A stretch of 10,437 bases of DNA from the NCBI GenBank assembly GCA_030690025.1, contig JAUYDJ010000174.1, positions 1-10,437 of the forward strand, in the 5' to 3' direction. The position numbers were made by a program, and so were the translations under genes. The notes beneath the pieces are model-generated. The model was not told the origin of the DNA, made no database searches, and saw only the letters and a program-made list of their open reading frames with translations. This document shows positions 1-6,396 of the stretch, in pieces; positions within the stretch are counted from its first letter, which is position 1; the number at the start of each line of letters is the position of its first letter. The stretch comes from Chloroflexota bacterium. Its GTDB lineage: Bacteria; Chloroflexota; Dehalococcoidia; Dehalococcoidales; JAUYDJ01.

Positions 1-196
1 TCGTGGGCGGACTATCTCCCAGGGATTCCCGCAATTTAGCCAGCAATTTCTGGGTATCGGTAAGGTTCTTGTGGTTGCGCAGTTTGAGGCGAAGCTCATC
101 TTGGTAGCTTCGGAACAGCTCCTCGTTGGTCATGCGCCTGAGCATCAGCTTGCGCCGTCCCTCCGGTCCGAGCAGCAACTCCACCAGTTCCCGCAA
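1..196 (-). CDS. N-terminal part of an unidentified protein, possibly a tyrosine recombinase/integrase (runs off the window)
   Basis: An open minus-strand frame runs from the tRNA gene to the window edge, giving about 65 residues. I chose the TTG at 196-194 because GAGGA (208-204) sits seven bases upstream; GTG at 184 and ATG at 145 or 133 are alternatives. The peptide is charged and helical, with segments such as LRRMTNEELFRSYQDELRLK and LTDTQKLLAKLRESLGDSPP. It has no signal peptide or membrane segment. The helical, Arg/Lys-rich style ending in a proline-rich turn resembles the SAM-like N-terminal domain of phage-type integrases, and its place directly behind a tRNA 3' end is typical of integrases. 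The catalytic domain (R-H-R-Y) would lie outside the window, so this identity is an inference. That the frame is coding is likelier than the specific function. Confidence 0.5.
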   Translation of the reverse strand, partial: MRELVELLLGPEGRRKLMLRRMTNEELFRSYQDELRLKLRNHKNLTDTQKLLAKLRESLGDSPPT

Positions 197-227
197 CGGT
201 AGTTCCTCGCCTTGCGAGTCTAATAAG

Positions 228-304
228 TGGTGGGCGATACTGGGCTCGAACCAGTGACCTCTGCGATGTCAACGCAGTGCTCTAACCAGCTGAGCTAACC
301 GCCC
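228..304 (-). tRNA. tRNA-Val (anticodon GAC)
   Basis: The minus strand folds into a full cloverleaf. The acceptor stem GGGCGGT (304-298) pairs with ATCGCCC, with one G-T pair. It is followed by TA and the D stem GCTC. The anticodon stem CTGCG/CGCAG closes the loop TTGACAT with anticodon GAC at 270-268, which reads GUC/GUU valine codons. The T arm is ACTGG-TTCGAGC-CCAGT. The discriminator base is A and the CCA end is encoded (230-228). The gene starts 14 bases after the stop codon of the upstream symporter on the same strand, so it may be processed from a longer transcript or use a promoter inside that gene. No second copy of its 3' end, as an att site would give, occurs in the window. Confidence 0.95.
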
Positions 305-318
305 ACCGTATATGCATT

Positions 319-1716
319 TTACTGAATATCCGGCAGCACGTCAATTGCCCGGCCTCTCATCCGGTTTTCAATCACACTGACGGCAAAGAGCAGCAAAGCG
401 CTGATTAGCAGTCCCCCCAGGTCCAGGTACTTTATGCCCAGTAGCTTACTGGCCAACCCCGTCAGGCCTCCCCCGATAATTGCCACCAGGGCTGCTAGAG
501 GTGTGACCTTTAACCTGTCCTTATAGAAGCCGGCCAGCACGGGCAGAATTACCCCTGAAGTATATATAGTGTAAGCGAAAAGGAGGGCACTAATCACGCC
601 CTTTAGAAACAGGGCCAGGGCGAGCGAGGCTATACCCAGCACCAGTACTGCCCATCGGGAAATGCGTACTATTTTCTCCTGGCTCAGCGATGGCTTAAGC
701 CGCCCGATGATATCCACGCTGAGTATGGTGCTGGCGCTCAGCAGGCAGGTATCCGCCGACGACATGACCGCTGCCACCAGGGCGGCCATCACCAGACCCC
801 CCAGCACCGGCGGTAAAACTCCGGTAATTATCATGGGAAAAGCTTGCTCCGCTGAGATTTTGGGAAACAGGACAGCGGCTCCCATGCCGAAAAGCGTGAT
901 AGCCAGAGCAAAGGGGACAATGAGCGCCGCCGACCAGAAAACCGATGTCCGGGCGGTCTTTACATCCCGGGCACAAAACACCCGCGAATACATGTCCGGC
1001 CCGACCACGTAAGTCAGCCCGACCAATAACAGAAGAGAGATTAAATCTACGGTGGCAAAACCAGGGCCGGTAGGAAAGGCAAATTTTGCCGGCGCCAGCC
1101 CCGCACTCAGCCCAGCCCAGCCCCCCAGAGCAGACAGCATCACGGCTAACCCGGCAAATATGCCGACAAATATTAATATAGCCTGCGCAAAATCGGTGCC
1201 AATCACCGCGTGCTGCCCGCCCAGTATCACATAGGTGACAAAGACCGCCGTAAAAACCGTCATCCACAATAGAGGGGTGCCAATTCCCATGACGCTCAGT
1301 ATCTTGCCTGCCGCCACAATCTGGCCAGCAATAACTCCCAGCCAGGCAACTACTATCAGGATAGACGCAGCCAAGGCCACCCGGCTGCCATACTGTTTTT
1401 CTACTATCTCGGGGAGGGTGTAGAGCCCGAACTCCCTTACTTTCTTGACCAGGAACAGGCCCAAAACCACCAGGCCAATGCTGCCTACCAGTAACCACCA
1501 GATGCCGGTCAACCCACGGGTAAAGCCTAACCCGGCCAGACCTATGGTGGCTGAACCGCCAATAATGGTCGCCACCAGAGAACCGGTCACAAACAAAGGT
1601 GATTGACGCCTCCCCGCCACAAAGAAGTTGTCTGCCCCCCGGGCGCTTCGCTTGCTTACCGCTCCAATGGCAATCATCGCGATGAAGTAAACCACTATAA
1701 TCACCAGGAATAGCAT
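319..1716 (-). CDS. Sodium:solute symporter (SSS family)
   Basis: A 465-residue, very hydrophobic inner-membrane protein with about 12-13 predicted helices, beginning with a membrane segment (residues 1-20). Family hallmarks are the GGxxAVIGTDFAQ stretch near 166-178 and the sodium-site segment MSSADTCLLSAST at 318-330; length and order fit SSS/SLC5 transporters, which couple Na+ influx to solute uptake. The start ATG at 1716 follows AAAGGAG (1728-1722) at five bases. It lies 58 bases downstream of birA on the same strand, probably in one operon, and precedes the tRNA-Val gene. SSS members move proline, pantothenate, short organic acids, sugars or, in the animal multivitamin transporter, biotin and pantothenate. 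The sequence does not show the substrate. The birA neighbour makes a vitamin possible, but that is inference. Confidence 0.92.
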   Translation of the reverse strand: MLFLVIIVVYFIAMIAIGAVSKRSARGADNFFVAGRRQSPLFVTGSLVATIIGGSATIGLAGLGFTRGLTGIWWLLVGSIGLVVLGLFLVKKVREFGLYTLPEIVEKQYGSRVALAASILIVVAWLGVIAGQIVAAGKILSVMGIGTPLLWMTVFTAVFVTYVILGGQHAVIGTDFAQAILIFVGIFAGLAVMLSALGGWAGLSAGLAPAKFAFPTGPGFATVDLISLLLLVGLTYVVGPDMYSRVFCARDVKTARTSVFWSAALIVPFALAITLFGMGAAVLFPKISAEQAFPMIITGVLPPVLGGLVMAALVAAVMSSADTCLLSASTILSVDIIGRLKPSLSQEKIVRISRWAVLVLGIASLALALFLKGVISALLFAYTIYTSGVILPVLAGFYKDRLKVTPLAALVAIIGGGLTGLASKLLGIKYLDLGGLLISALLLFAVSVIENRMRGRAIDVLPDIQ

Positions 1717-1774
1717 CTCCGCTCCTTTCGTTAACTAAACTTACCCGCAGGGTTAACATACCGGGCAAAAAAAA

Positions 1775-2749
1775 TTAGTCGGTGGTCAGCGAGGCATCCC
1801 CGCTCATGGGCACCATCCTTTCTCCATCTACCTCGGCCAGAATCAGGCAGCCGGTGTCATCCATTCTTTTGAGCACGCCGCTATACTTATCCCCGGCCGA
1901 GACCGCCTGCACCCATGTACCCAGCCTCCAGAAACTCCCGCTCCAAAGCGACCACGGCAGATGAAACTTGTTGTTTTTCAACAGCTGATAATTACTCTCA
2001 ATTCGCTCCAGCAGCGTCTGAAGAAGCTTTACCCGCGACACTTTTACCTTGCTTTCCATCCAGAGGCTGGTGGCCCCGCTGGCCAGCCCCGGGAAAGCGG
2101 TGAGGTCGAAGTTCACATTAATACCCAGGCCCAGCACCACAAAGTTGACCCTGTCCAGTTCGGCGCCAAACTCGGTCAGGACGCCGGCTACTTTCTTATC
2201 GCCAACGACCACCTCGTGGGGCCACCGGTACTTGGCTTCCAGCCCGGTTACCTGGCGAATACTCTCCACCACCGATACCGCACCCAGCACTGCCATCAGC
2301 GGCACCTGGCGGGGCACGATAGGGGGACGCAATATGACCGAGGCAAGAATATTGACTCCCTTAGGTGAGACCCAGTCGCGACCGCACCTGCCTTTGCCGT
2401 TGACCTGCTCTTCGGTAAGTACCAGGCTTCCCTCCGGCGCGCCCTCTTCGGCGAAACTCCTGGCAACCAAGTTGGTGGAATCAAGGCTCTGATAGTAGTA
2501 GATTTTCCGTCCCACGGCTGCGGTGCGCAGCCCCTTCTCCACCATAAGGGGGAGCAGCTTGTCCGGATACGATATGATGCGGTAACCCGACCTGGGCTTG
2601 GCTTCGATGATAAAGTCCCCACCCCTCAGGTCCTGTATCTGCTTCCACACCGCCGTCCGGGAAATACCCAGCCCCCTGGCCATCTCCTCACCGGAAACGT
2701 AGCCCTCCGCCCCATAGAGCATATTTAGAATCTTAACTGCACTCCTCAT
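1775..2749 (-). CDS. birA: Bifunctional biotin protein ligase / biotin-operon repressor BirA
   Basis: 324 residues in three parts. A winged helix-turn-helix (about 1-60, recognition helix around SRTAVWKQIQDL) is followed by the ligase core with the biotinyl-AMP loop GKGRCGRDW (118-126), the segment RWPHEVVVGDKKVAGVL (175-191, probable catalytic Lys186) and GLGINVNF (207-214), then a C-terminal SH3-like domain (about 270-315). It joins biotin to carrier proteins such as the acetyl-CoA or pyruvate carboxylase subunit through biotinyl-AMP. The HTH marks it as the class that also represses transcription. The usual KWPND is RWPHE here, a notable change next to the active site. The start ATG follows GGAGG (2762-2758) at eight bases. 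A promoter and operator-like repeats lie immediately upstream, consistent with self-control. The symporter gene follows. Confidence 0.95.
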   Translation of the reverse strand: MRSAVKILNMLYGAEGYVSGEEMARGLGISRTAVWKQIQDLRGGDFIIEAKPRSGYRIISYPDKLLPLMVEKGLRTAAVGRKIYYYQSLDSTNLVARSFAEEGAPEGSLVLTEEQVNGKGRCGRDWVSPKGVNILASVILRPPIVPRQVPLMAVLGAVSVVESIRQVTGLEAKYRWPHEVVVGDKKVAGVLTEFGAELDRVNFVVLGLGINVNFDLTAFPGLASGATSLWMESKVKVSRVKLLQTLLERIESNYQLLKNNKFHLPWSLWSGSFWRLGTWVQAVSAGDKYSGVLKRMDDTGCLILAEVDGERMVPMSGDASLTTD

Positions 2750-2773
2750 AGACCACCCCTCCCTATTCTTGGA

Positions 2774-2803
2774 ATCTTAACTCTAAAACATTACTATTGT
2801 CAA
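2774..2803 (-). promoter_or_regulatory. Predicted birA promoter
   Basis: A perfect -35 TTGACA (2803-2798) is followed by an 18-base spacer and -10 TAAGAT (2779-2774, 4 of 6 consensus). It reads toward birA, with the expected start near 2767 and a leader of under 20 bases. Confidence 0.6.
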
Positions 2804-2829
2804 CGTTACACCTAATTTATGTTAACGTT
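2797..2829. promoter_or_regulatory. Operator-like repeats over the birA -35 region
   Basis: On the plus strand TGTCAACGTT (2798-2807) and TGTTAACGTT (2820-2829) form a 9-of-10 direct repeat with a 22-base period, i.e. about two helical turns. The same stretch can be read as TTGTCAAC-N16-GTTAAC, which resembles the TTGTTAAC...GTTAAC layout of known BirA operators, but the right half is only a 5-of-8 match as an inverted repeat. It overlaps the -35 box, where a repressor would act. Assignment to BirA is inference. Confidence 0.4.
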
Positions 2830-2918
2830 TAGCCTATTTTGAAGCTAAAGTGCAGGTTCTGGTCGCAACTAAAGGAAAGGAGAGCAGCCCGCCGGAAGTG
2901 AAATTACTGCAAAAGCGG

Positions 2919-3149
2919 CTACAGAGTGGGTTTGCCCTTGCCGATAATGCTGACTTCGATATTCTTGCGGCAGTTAGGACAGGTGATGATAAGGGAAATT
3001 GGCTGGTTCATCACCCGTTCCACCACGGCCGTCACCACCGAGTCGATGCTGTCCAGACGCTGGTCCAGCATGTCCAGGCGTCTTTTGATATCCTCGAAGT
3101 CCAGCGCCCGGTCTCTTCCCGCCGCACCGGGTCGGTTATCTTTTACCAC
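2919..3149 (-). CDS. Small conserved-looking protein: coiled coil plus single CxxC knuckle
   Basis: 76 residues, function not recognised. The start is GTG at 3149, with AGGAG six bases upstream. Residues 1-17 are basic and probably disordered. Residues 17-46 (around FEDIKRRLDMLDQRLDSIDS) show hydrophobic residues in a heptad-like pattern, suggesting a coiled coil. Residues 50-66 hold ITCPNCRKNIEVSIIG, one CPNC zinc-knuckle half that looks like a zinc-ribbon strand. A full zinc site needs four ligands, so two chains joined by the coiled coil could share one zinc; this is inference. There is no signal peptide or membrane helix. It is a single-gene unit between birA and ilvC, driven by a perfect-consensus promoter, which suggests steady strong expression. 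It may be a small adaptor or regulator; no enzyme fold is visible. Confidence 0.75.
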   Translation of the reverse strand: MVKDNRPGAAGRDRALDFEDIKRRLDMLDQRLDSIDSVVTAVVERVMNQPISLIITCPNCRKNIEVSIIGKGKPTL

Positions 3150-3181
3150 AGCTTACTCCTGAAAAGGGGTAAATTTAACTT

Positions 3182-3215
3182 ATTATAGGGGCTGGTTGCT
3201 GCTATGTCAAAGACA
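3182..3215 (-). promoter_or_regulatory. Perfect-consensus sigma70 promoter of the small CxxC protein
   Basis: TTGACA (3210-3205), exactly 17 bases, then TATAAT (3187-3182), all on the minus strand, 33 bases upstream of the GTG start. The -35 box is half of the short palindrome TGTC-AAA-GACA (3205-3215), which could be an operator. Confidence 0.85.
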
Positions 3216-3231
3216 ACCTGTTATTGTATCA

Positions 3232-3331
3232 TTTGCATTTGGTTGCCCGGTCATTGCGAGTCCCGACCTGTCGGGACGAAGCAATCCCGATGCTGTACCC
3301 AGAGATTGCTTCGCCCCGATTTCATCGGGAA
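3232..3331. repeat. Dispersed palindromic repeat, copy 1 (right end degenerate)
   Basis: It starts with TTGCATTTGGTTG (3232-3244) and GTCATTGCGAG (3250-3260). It continues with hairpin arm pairs TCCCGA/TCGGGA and CCCGAT/ATCGGG and the paired cores GAAGCAATC and GATTGCTTC. The expected closing CTCGCAATGAC is missing. It lies just downstream of ilvC, and its hairpins may help end that transcript. Confidence 0.8.
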
Positions 3332-3367
3332 CAGACTGTTCAGAATATTTCCCGGCTAACCGGATGA

Positions 3368-4363
3368 TTACTTCTTCTTCAGCCAGGGCATCATGTCGCG
3401 GAGCTGTTTGCCCACAATCTCAATGAGGTGCTCGGTCTCCCGGCGCTTCAGGGCGTTGTAGACCGGGCGTCCCGCCTGGTTTTCCAGAATCCACTCGCGG
3501 GCAAATGTCCCATCCTGGATATCGCACAGGATATTGGCCATCTCGTCCTTGACCATATCGTCAATCACTCTGGGCCCGCGGGTGTAGTCGCCGTACTCGG
3601 CGGTATCACTGACCGTGTTGCGCATCAGGGTCAAACCGCCCTGGTACATGAGGTCGACGATGAGCTTGAGCTCATGAAAGCACTCGAAGTAGGCAATTTC
3701 GGGCTGGTAGCCGGCCTCAACCAGTGTCTCAAACCCGGCCTTCACCAGCGCGGTAACGCCGCCGCACAGTACCGTCTGTTCACCAAAAAGGTCGGTCTCG
3801 GTCTCCTCGGCAAAGGTGGTCTCAATGACACCGGCCCGGGTGCAGCCGATACCCTTGGCATAGGCCAGGGCAATCTGCCTGGCCTTCTTTGAGGCGTCCT
3901 GCTCAACTGCCAGCACCGCCGGCGGCCCGTTCCCTTCCACGTAGGTCTGGCGCAGCATGGCGCCGGGACATTTGGGCGCGACCATGGTGACGTCAACATC
4001 GCACGGCGGCACAATCTGGCCGAAGTGGATATTAAAGCCGTGGGCAAACATGAGCACCTTACCCTTGGTCAGGCCTTGCGAAATCGAGCTGCAGTATACC
4101 TCGCGGTGCAGGTTATCCGGCAGCAGCATGACGATGATATCGGCTGCCTTGGCTGCCTCAGTCGCACTCATGACCTTGAACTTGGCGGCCTTGGCGTTCT
4201 TCCAGCCGGGGGTGCCCTCAGCTTCAGCGACGATGACCTGGCAGCCGCTGTCCCTCAGGTTCTGGGCGTGCGCGTGTCCCTGGCTGCCGTAGCCGATAAT
4301 GGCGATAACCTTTTGCTTGAGCAGGTCCAGGTTGGCATCCTTGTCGTAGTAAATCTTGGCCAT
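3368..4363 (-). CDS. ilvC: Ketol-acid reductoisomerase, class I
   Basis: 331 residues, the usual class I length. It catalyses the second step of valine/isoleucine synthesis: Mg2+-dependent isomerisation and reduction of 2-acetolactate or 2-aceto-2-hydroxybutyrate. The start is the ATG at 4363 with AAAGGAGGA just upstream; an in-frame extension to 4552 is rejected because it reads through the promoter and a repeat. The Rossmann motif [13 protein letters not shown] is at 24-36. Catalytic and metal residues are His108 (AHGFN), Lys131 (APKCPG), Asp191 and Glu195 (DLFGEQ), Glu227 and Glu231, and Ser252. The cofactor loop (45-54, [10 protein letters not shown]) lacks the usual Arg and Ser phosphate ligands and carries two Glu, suggesting NADH preference. 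The gene stands alone, without ilvBN or leu genes, has its own promoter, and lies between two repeat copies. Confidence 0.97.
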   Translation of the reverse strand: MAKIYYDKDANLDLLKQKVIAIIGYGSQGHAHAQNLRDSGCQVIVAEAEGTPGWKNAKAAKFKVMSATEAAKAADIIVMLLPDNLHREVYCSSISQGLTKGKVLMFAHGFNIHFGQIVPPCDVDVTMVAPKCPGAMLRQTYVEGNGPPAVLAVEQDASKKARQIALAYAKGIGCTRAGVIETTFAEETETDLFGEQTVLCGGVTALVKAGFETLVEAGYQPEIAYFECFHELKLIVDLMYQGGLTLMRNTVSDTAEYGDYTRGPRVIDDMVKDEMANILCDIQDGTFAREWILENQAGRPVYNALKRRETEHLIEIVGKQLRDMMPWLKKK

Positions 4364-4414
4364 TGATTCCTCCTTTATGATTTTGAATTCGCCTATTCCG
4401 ATGCGTATGAGATG

Positions 4415-4442
4415 ATTATATCTCTTTTTGTCGTTCTGTAAA
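4415..4442 (-). promoter_or_regulatory. Predicted ilvC promoter
   Basis: -35 TTTACA (4442-4437, 5 of 6), a 16-base spacer, then a perfect -10 TATAAT (4420-4415). The implied leader is about 45 bases, too short for a T-box or peptide attenuator. Confidence 0.8.
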
Positions 4443-4471
4443 ATGGGGGGTTCAACTGGGTAATTATCACT

Positions 4472-4604
4472 TTTGGTTGCTGCCAATAAGTCGTGAAAGA
4501 AACCCGTCATTGCGAGGGCACGCAAGTGCCCGAAGCAATCTCTGCTTTGCATACACTGAGATTGCTTCGCTACGCTCGCAATGACACAGCAACCAAATGC
4601 AAAC
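4472..4604. repeat. Dispersed palindromic repeat, copy 2
   Basis: The core 4506-4585 is bounded by perfect 11-bp inverted ends GTCATTGCGAG and CTCGCAATGAC. Inside are a GGGCAC/GTGCCC hairpin and the paired GAAGCAATCTC/GAGATTGCTTC. On the right, CAGCAACCAAA (4587-4597) is a perfect inverted partner of TTTGGTTGCTG (4472-4482), and the copy ends in CCAAATGCAAAC like copy 4. It lies between the ilvC promoter and the end of the ferredoxin gene. Confidence 0.85.
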
Positions 4605-4637
4605 GGAACCGGGAAATAGCCATACTTAGCTATATTT

Positions 4638-5348
4638 TCACGACTTCACATTCCCCTTAACGCCGATGGTTATATCCTTAAACGGGATGTTCTTACCGCT
4701 TGATTGTAGCGCCTGCCGGGCCATATAAACCAGCCCGGAGCAGCAGGGCACCTCCATGTGCACCACCGTCAAGCTCTTCACCGCCGACTGGCGCAAAATA
4801 TTGGTCAGCTTTTCCAGATGGGCAGCGAAGTCATCCAGCTTGGGACAGGCGACCAGTAACGCATGATTCTTAAGGAATTCCCGGTGAAAACCGGCATAGG
4901 CAAAGGGAACGCAATCGGCGGTCAGCAATAGGTCAGCGTCCTTCAAAAACGGCGCCGACGGCGGCACCAGGGTAAGCTGCACCGGCCAGTGACCCAGCCG
5001 TGAAGGCTGGACGGTCTGTTCCACGGTGCTCTCAGTTTCCACCGCCTCAAATTGTCGCATTGCGGTTCCAGGACAGCCGCACGGTATAGTATGTTTTACC
5101 TGCGCCTCGTGCTGCTTGGCGGCGGCTTCGTCAAATTCCTCGGCCACCCTTTCCTCGACGGTGATGGCCCCCTGCGGGCATTCCCCCAGACAGACCCCCA
5201 GACCATCGCAATACGTCTCGCTGACTAACCTGGCTTTGCCATCAATGATACGCAGCGCCCCCTCAACGCAGGCGGTCACACACTCACCGCAGCCGTCACA
5301 CTTGTCTTCGTCAATCTTGACTATCTTTCTGACTGTCTTTGTGGTCAT
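4638..5348 (-). CDS. 4Fe-4S ferredoxin-type protein with extra cysteine-rich C-terminal domain
   Basis: 236 residues, cytoplasmic. The N-terminal ferredoxin part has one complete motif, C17-x2-C20-x2-C23-x3-C27. A second motif, C47-x5-C53-x3-C57-P ([13 protein letters not shown]), lacks the usual second cysteine, so cluster two is either three-Cys, liganded elsewhere, or absent. The C-terminal part (about 88-236) has conserved-looking cysteines in IPCGCPG (90, 92), ADCVPF (146), ACPK (168) and PCCSG (202, 203), which could bind another cluster. The start is the ATG at 5348, overlapping the upstream stop by 4 bases (ATGA), with AGGAG a little upstream; a longer frame to 5393 would run inside the neighbour. 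It is probably an electron carrier in a redox or nitrosative-stress unit with the Crp/Fnr regulator and zinc ribbon; the partner enzyme is not in the window. Confidence 0.88.
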   Translation of the reverse strand: MTTKTVRKIVKIDEDKCDGCGECVTACVEGALRIIDGKARLVSETYCDGLGVCLGECPQGAITVEERVAEEFDEAAAKQHEAQVKHTIPCGCPGTAMRQFEAVETESTVEQTVQPSRLGHWPVQLTLVPPSAPFLKDADLLLTADCVPFAYAGFHREFLKNHALLVACPKLDDFAAHLEKLTNILRQSAVKSLTVVHMEVPCCSGLVYMARQALQSSGKNIPFKDITIGVKGNVKS

Positions 5349-5596
5349 TTCTTCTCTCCTTCCGTCTGTTCTTCGCCCCGCAGCTGCTTCCACCTTTCCT
5401 CACCCAGGCACTGCCGCGCATGGGCGCACCACTCGATGCAGGTAGGTGTCTTCTCCCGGTAGATCCTGGTGCCGCACTTCTGGCACTTCACCTTGATTTC
5501 GTCGGAGAAGATTTCCACGTCGGCCCCGCAGTTCGGGCATTTATATAGTTCTACCCGTAGATTCCGGCTATCCTGGCCGGGACACCGGCTTACCAT
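5345..5596 (-). CDS. Small zinc-ribbon protein
   Basis: 83 residues from the ATG at 5596, which has a strong GGGAGGTG ribosome site just upstream; the ATG at 5632 lacks one. Two CxxC knuckles (YKCPNCGAD and VKCQKCGTR, about residues 19-42) form a classic zinc ribbon. After it comes PTCIEWCAHARQCLGEERW (about 51-69) with three more cysteines, a tail I recall from small proteins of many anaerobes, often loosely labelled phosphohydrolase-associated. No catalytic domain is visible, so an adaptor or metal/redox-sensing role is more likely. It overlaps the ferredoxin gene by 4 bases, so the two are probably translated in a coupled way. It follows the Crp/Fnr gene after 85 bases. Confidence 0.85.
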   Translation of the reverse strand: MVSRCPGQDSRNLRVELYKCPNCGADVEIFSDEIKVKCQKCGTRIYREKTPTCIEWCAHARQCLGEERWKQLRGEEQTEGEKK

Positions 5597-5630
5597 TGTT
5601 ACACCTCCCGGATTTTTCCCATCCGTAATC

Positions 5631-5659
5631 ATAATAACGCCAATTCACCGGGCGAACAA
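5631..5659 (-). promoter_or_regulatory. Possible weak internal promoter for the zinc-ribbon/ferredoxin pair
   Basis: TTGTTC (5659-5654), 17 bases, then TATTAT (5636-5631, 5 of 6). The -35 matches only its first half. If real, the two genes can be expressed without the upstream regulator gene; no clear terminator separates them. Confidence 0.3.
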
Positions 5660-5681
5660 TGATGTGGGTCATATAAGGGGA

Positions 5682-6365
5682 CTAATCTACGCGCGGCGGG
5701 CCTTCACTCAGCAGCCTGAGCTTGGTATCATCGAGGATAACTATCTTGCCCCGGGTGGAGCGGATAATACCCCCGTCCTTCAAACGACTCATAAAGCGTA
5801 TGGCCGTCTCGGTAGTGGTACCCGACATGTCGGCAATCTCCTGCCGGGTAAAGGGAAGAGTATTGCCCAGCTTGGCCGAAAGCATCAGCAGCGTCCGGGC
5901 CAGGCGCTGCTCCACCCGTTCGGCGGCCAGGTCCTTCAGGCGATCCTGGGCTTCCCGTAGACGGCCCCCTAAAATACTGATGATTCTCAGCGCCACCTGG
6001 GGTCGCCGGGCAAGAAATCCTAGAAGGTCCTCCCGCTTTATGCCCAGCAACTTCGTGGACGCTACCGCCTGCGCCGAGGCCGGGTAAGGCCGGTTCTCAA
6101 AGACCGCCACCTCGCCGAACATATCGCCGCGGCCAAAAAAGGCGATGATAAACTCCTTACCACCCGATGACTGCTTGAAGACCTTCACTCTGCCTTCAGC
6201 GATTATGTAAAACCACTCCGGGGCATCCCCGTCCCAGAAGACAAACTCGTTGGCCGCCAAGTTGCGCTCTACGGCCAGCCCGGCCAGTTGGGCCAGTTCA
6301 TCTTCATTCAGGCTGTAGAAAATAGATGTTTGTTTCAAGATTTCAATTTTATCTCTGGTCGGCAA
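5682..6365 (-). CDS. Crp/Fnr-family transcription regulator
   Basis: 227 residues. The N-terminal cyclic-nucleotide-type beta roll (about 12-115) includes GDMFGEVAVFENRPYPASAQ (80-99), followed by the dimer helix (about 121-150) and a C-terminal winged HTH (about 172-207, with FTRQEIADMSGTTTETAIRF as helix-turn-helix). The effector pocket has Tyr-Pro where cAMP-binding proteins carry Arg-Ser/Thr, so cAMP binding is doubtful. There is no cysteine at all, so it cannot hold an FNR-type Fe-S cluster. The start is TTG at 6365: AAGGAG lies six bases upstream and the -10 box lies at 6402-6397, which excludes the ATG at 6413. With a zinc ribbon and ferredoxin downstream it recalls HcpR-type regulators of nitrosative stress in anaerobes, but no hcp gene is present, so this stays a hypothesis. 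Confidence 0.92.
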   Translation of the reverse strand: MPTRDKIEILKQTSIFYSLNEDELAQLAGLAVERNLAANEFVFWDGDAPEWFYIIAEGRVKVFKQSSGGKEFIIAFFGRGDMFGEVAVFENRPYPASAQAVASTKLLGIKREDLLGFLARRPQVALRIISILGGRLREAQDRLKDLAAERVEQRLARTLLMLSAKLGNTLPFTRQEIADMSGTTTETAIRFMSRLKDGGIIRSTRGKIVILDDTKLRLLSEGPPRVD

Positions 6366-6396
6366 TAGGTGCTCCTTCACAACGCCATGAAAGAAA

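Noticed and set aside
695..1768. 357-residue open frame on the minus strand in another frame of the symporter
   Set aside because: It is a shadow of the GC-rich symporter gene: composition is rich in Gly, Arg, Cys and His, with no recognisable domain.
2850..3188. Plus-strand open frames opposite the small CxxC protein
   Set aside because: The minus-strand frame has a ribosome site and a perfect promoter; the plus-strand ones have neither and run into the promoter region.
3428..3892. 154-residue plus-strand open frame opposite ilvC
   Set aside because: Antisense shadow of a confidently identified, conserved gene; no ribosome site or family resemblance.
4364..4552. In-frame upstream extension of ilvC giving 394 residues
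   Set aside because: It reads back through the perfect TATAAT box and a repeat copy, and the ATG at 4363 has an excellent ribosome site and the family's usual N-terminus.
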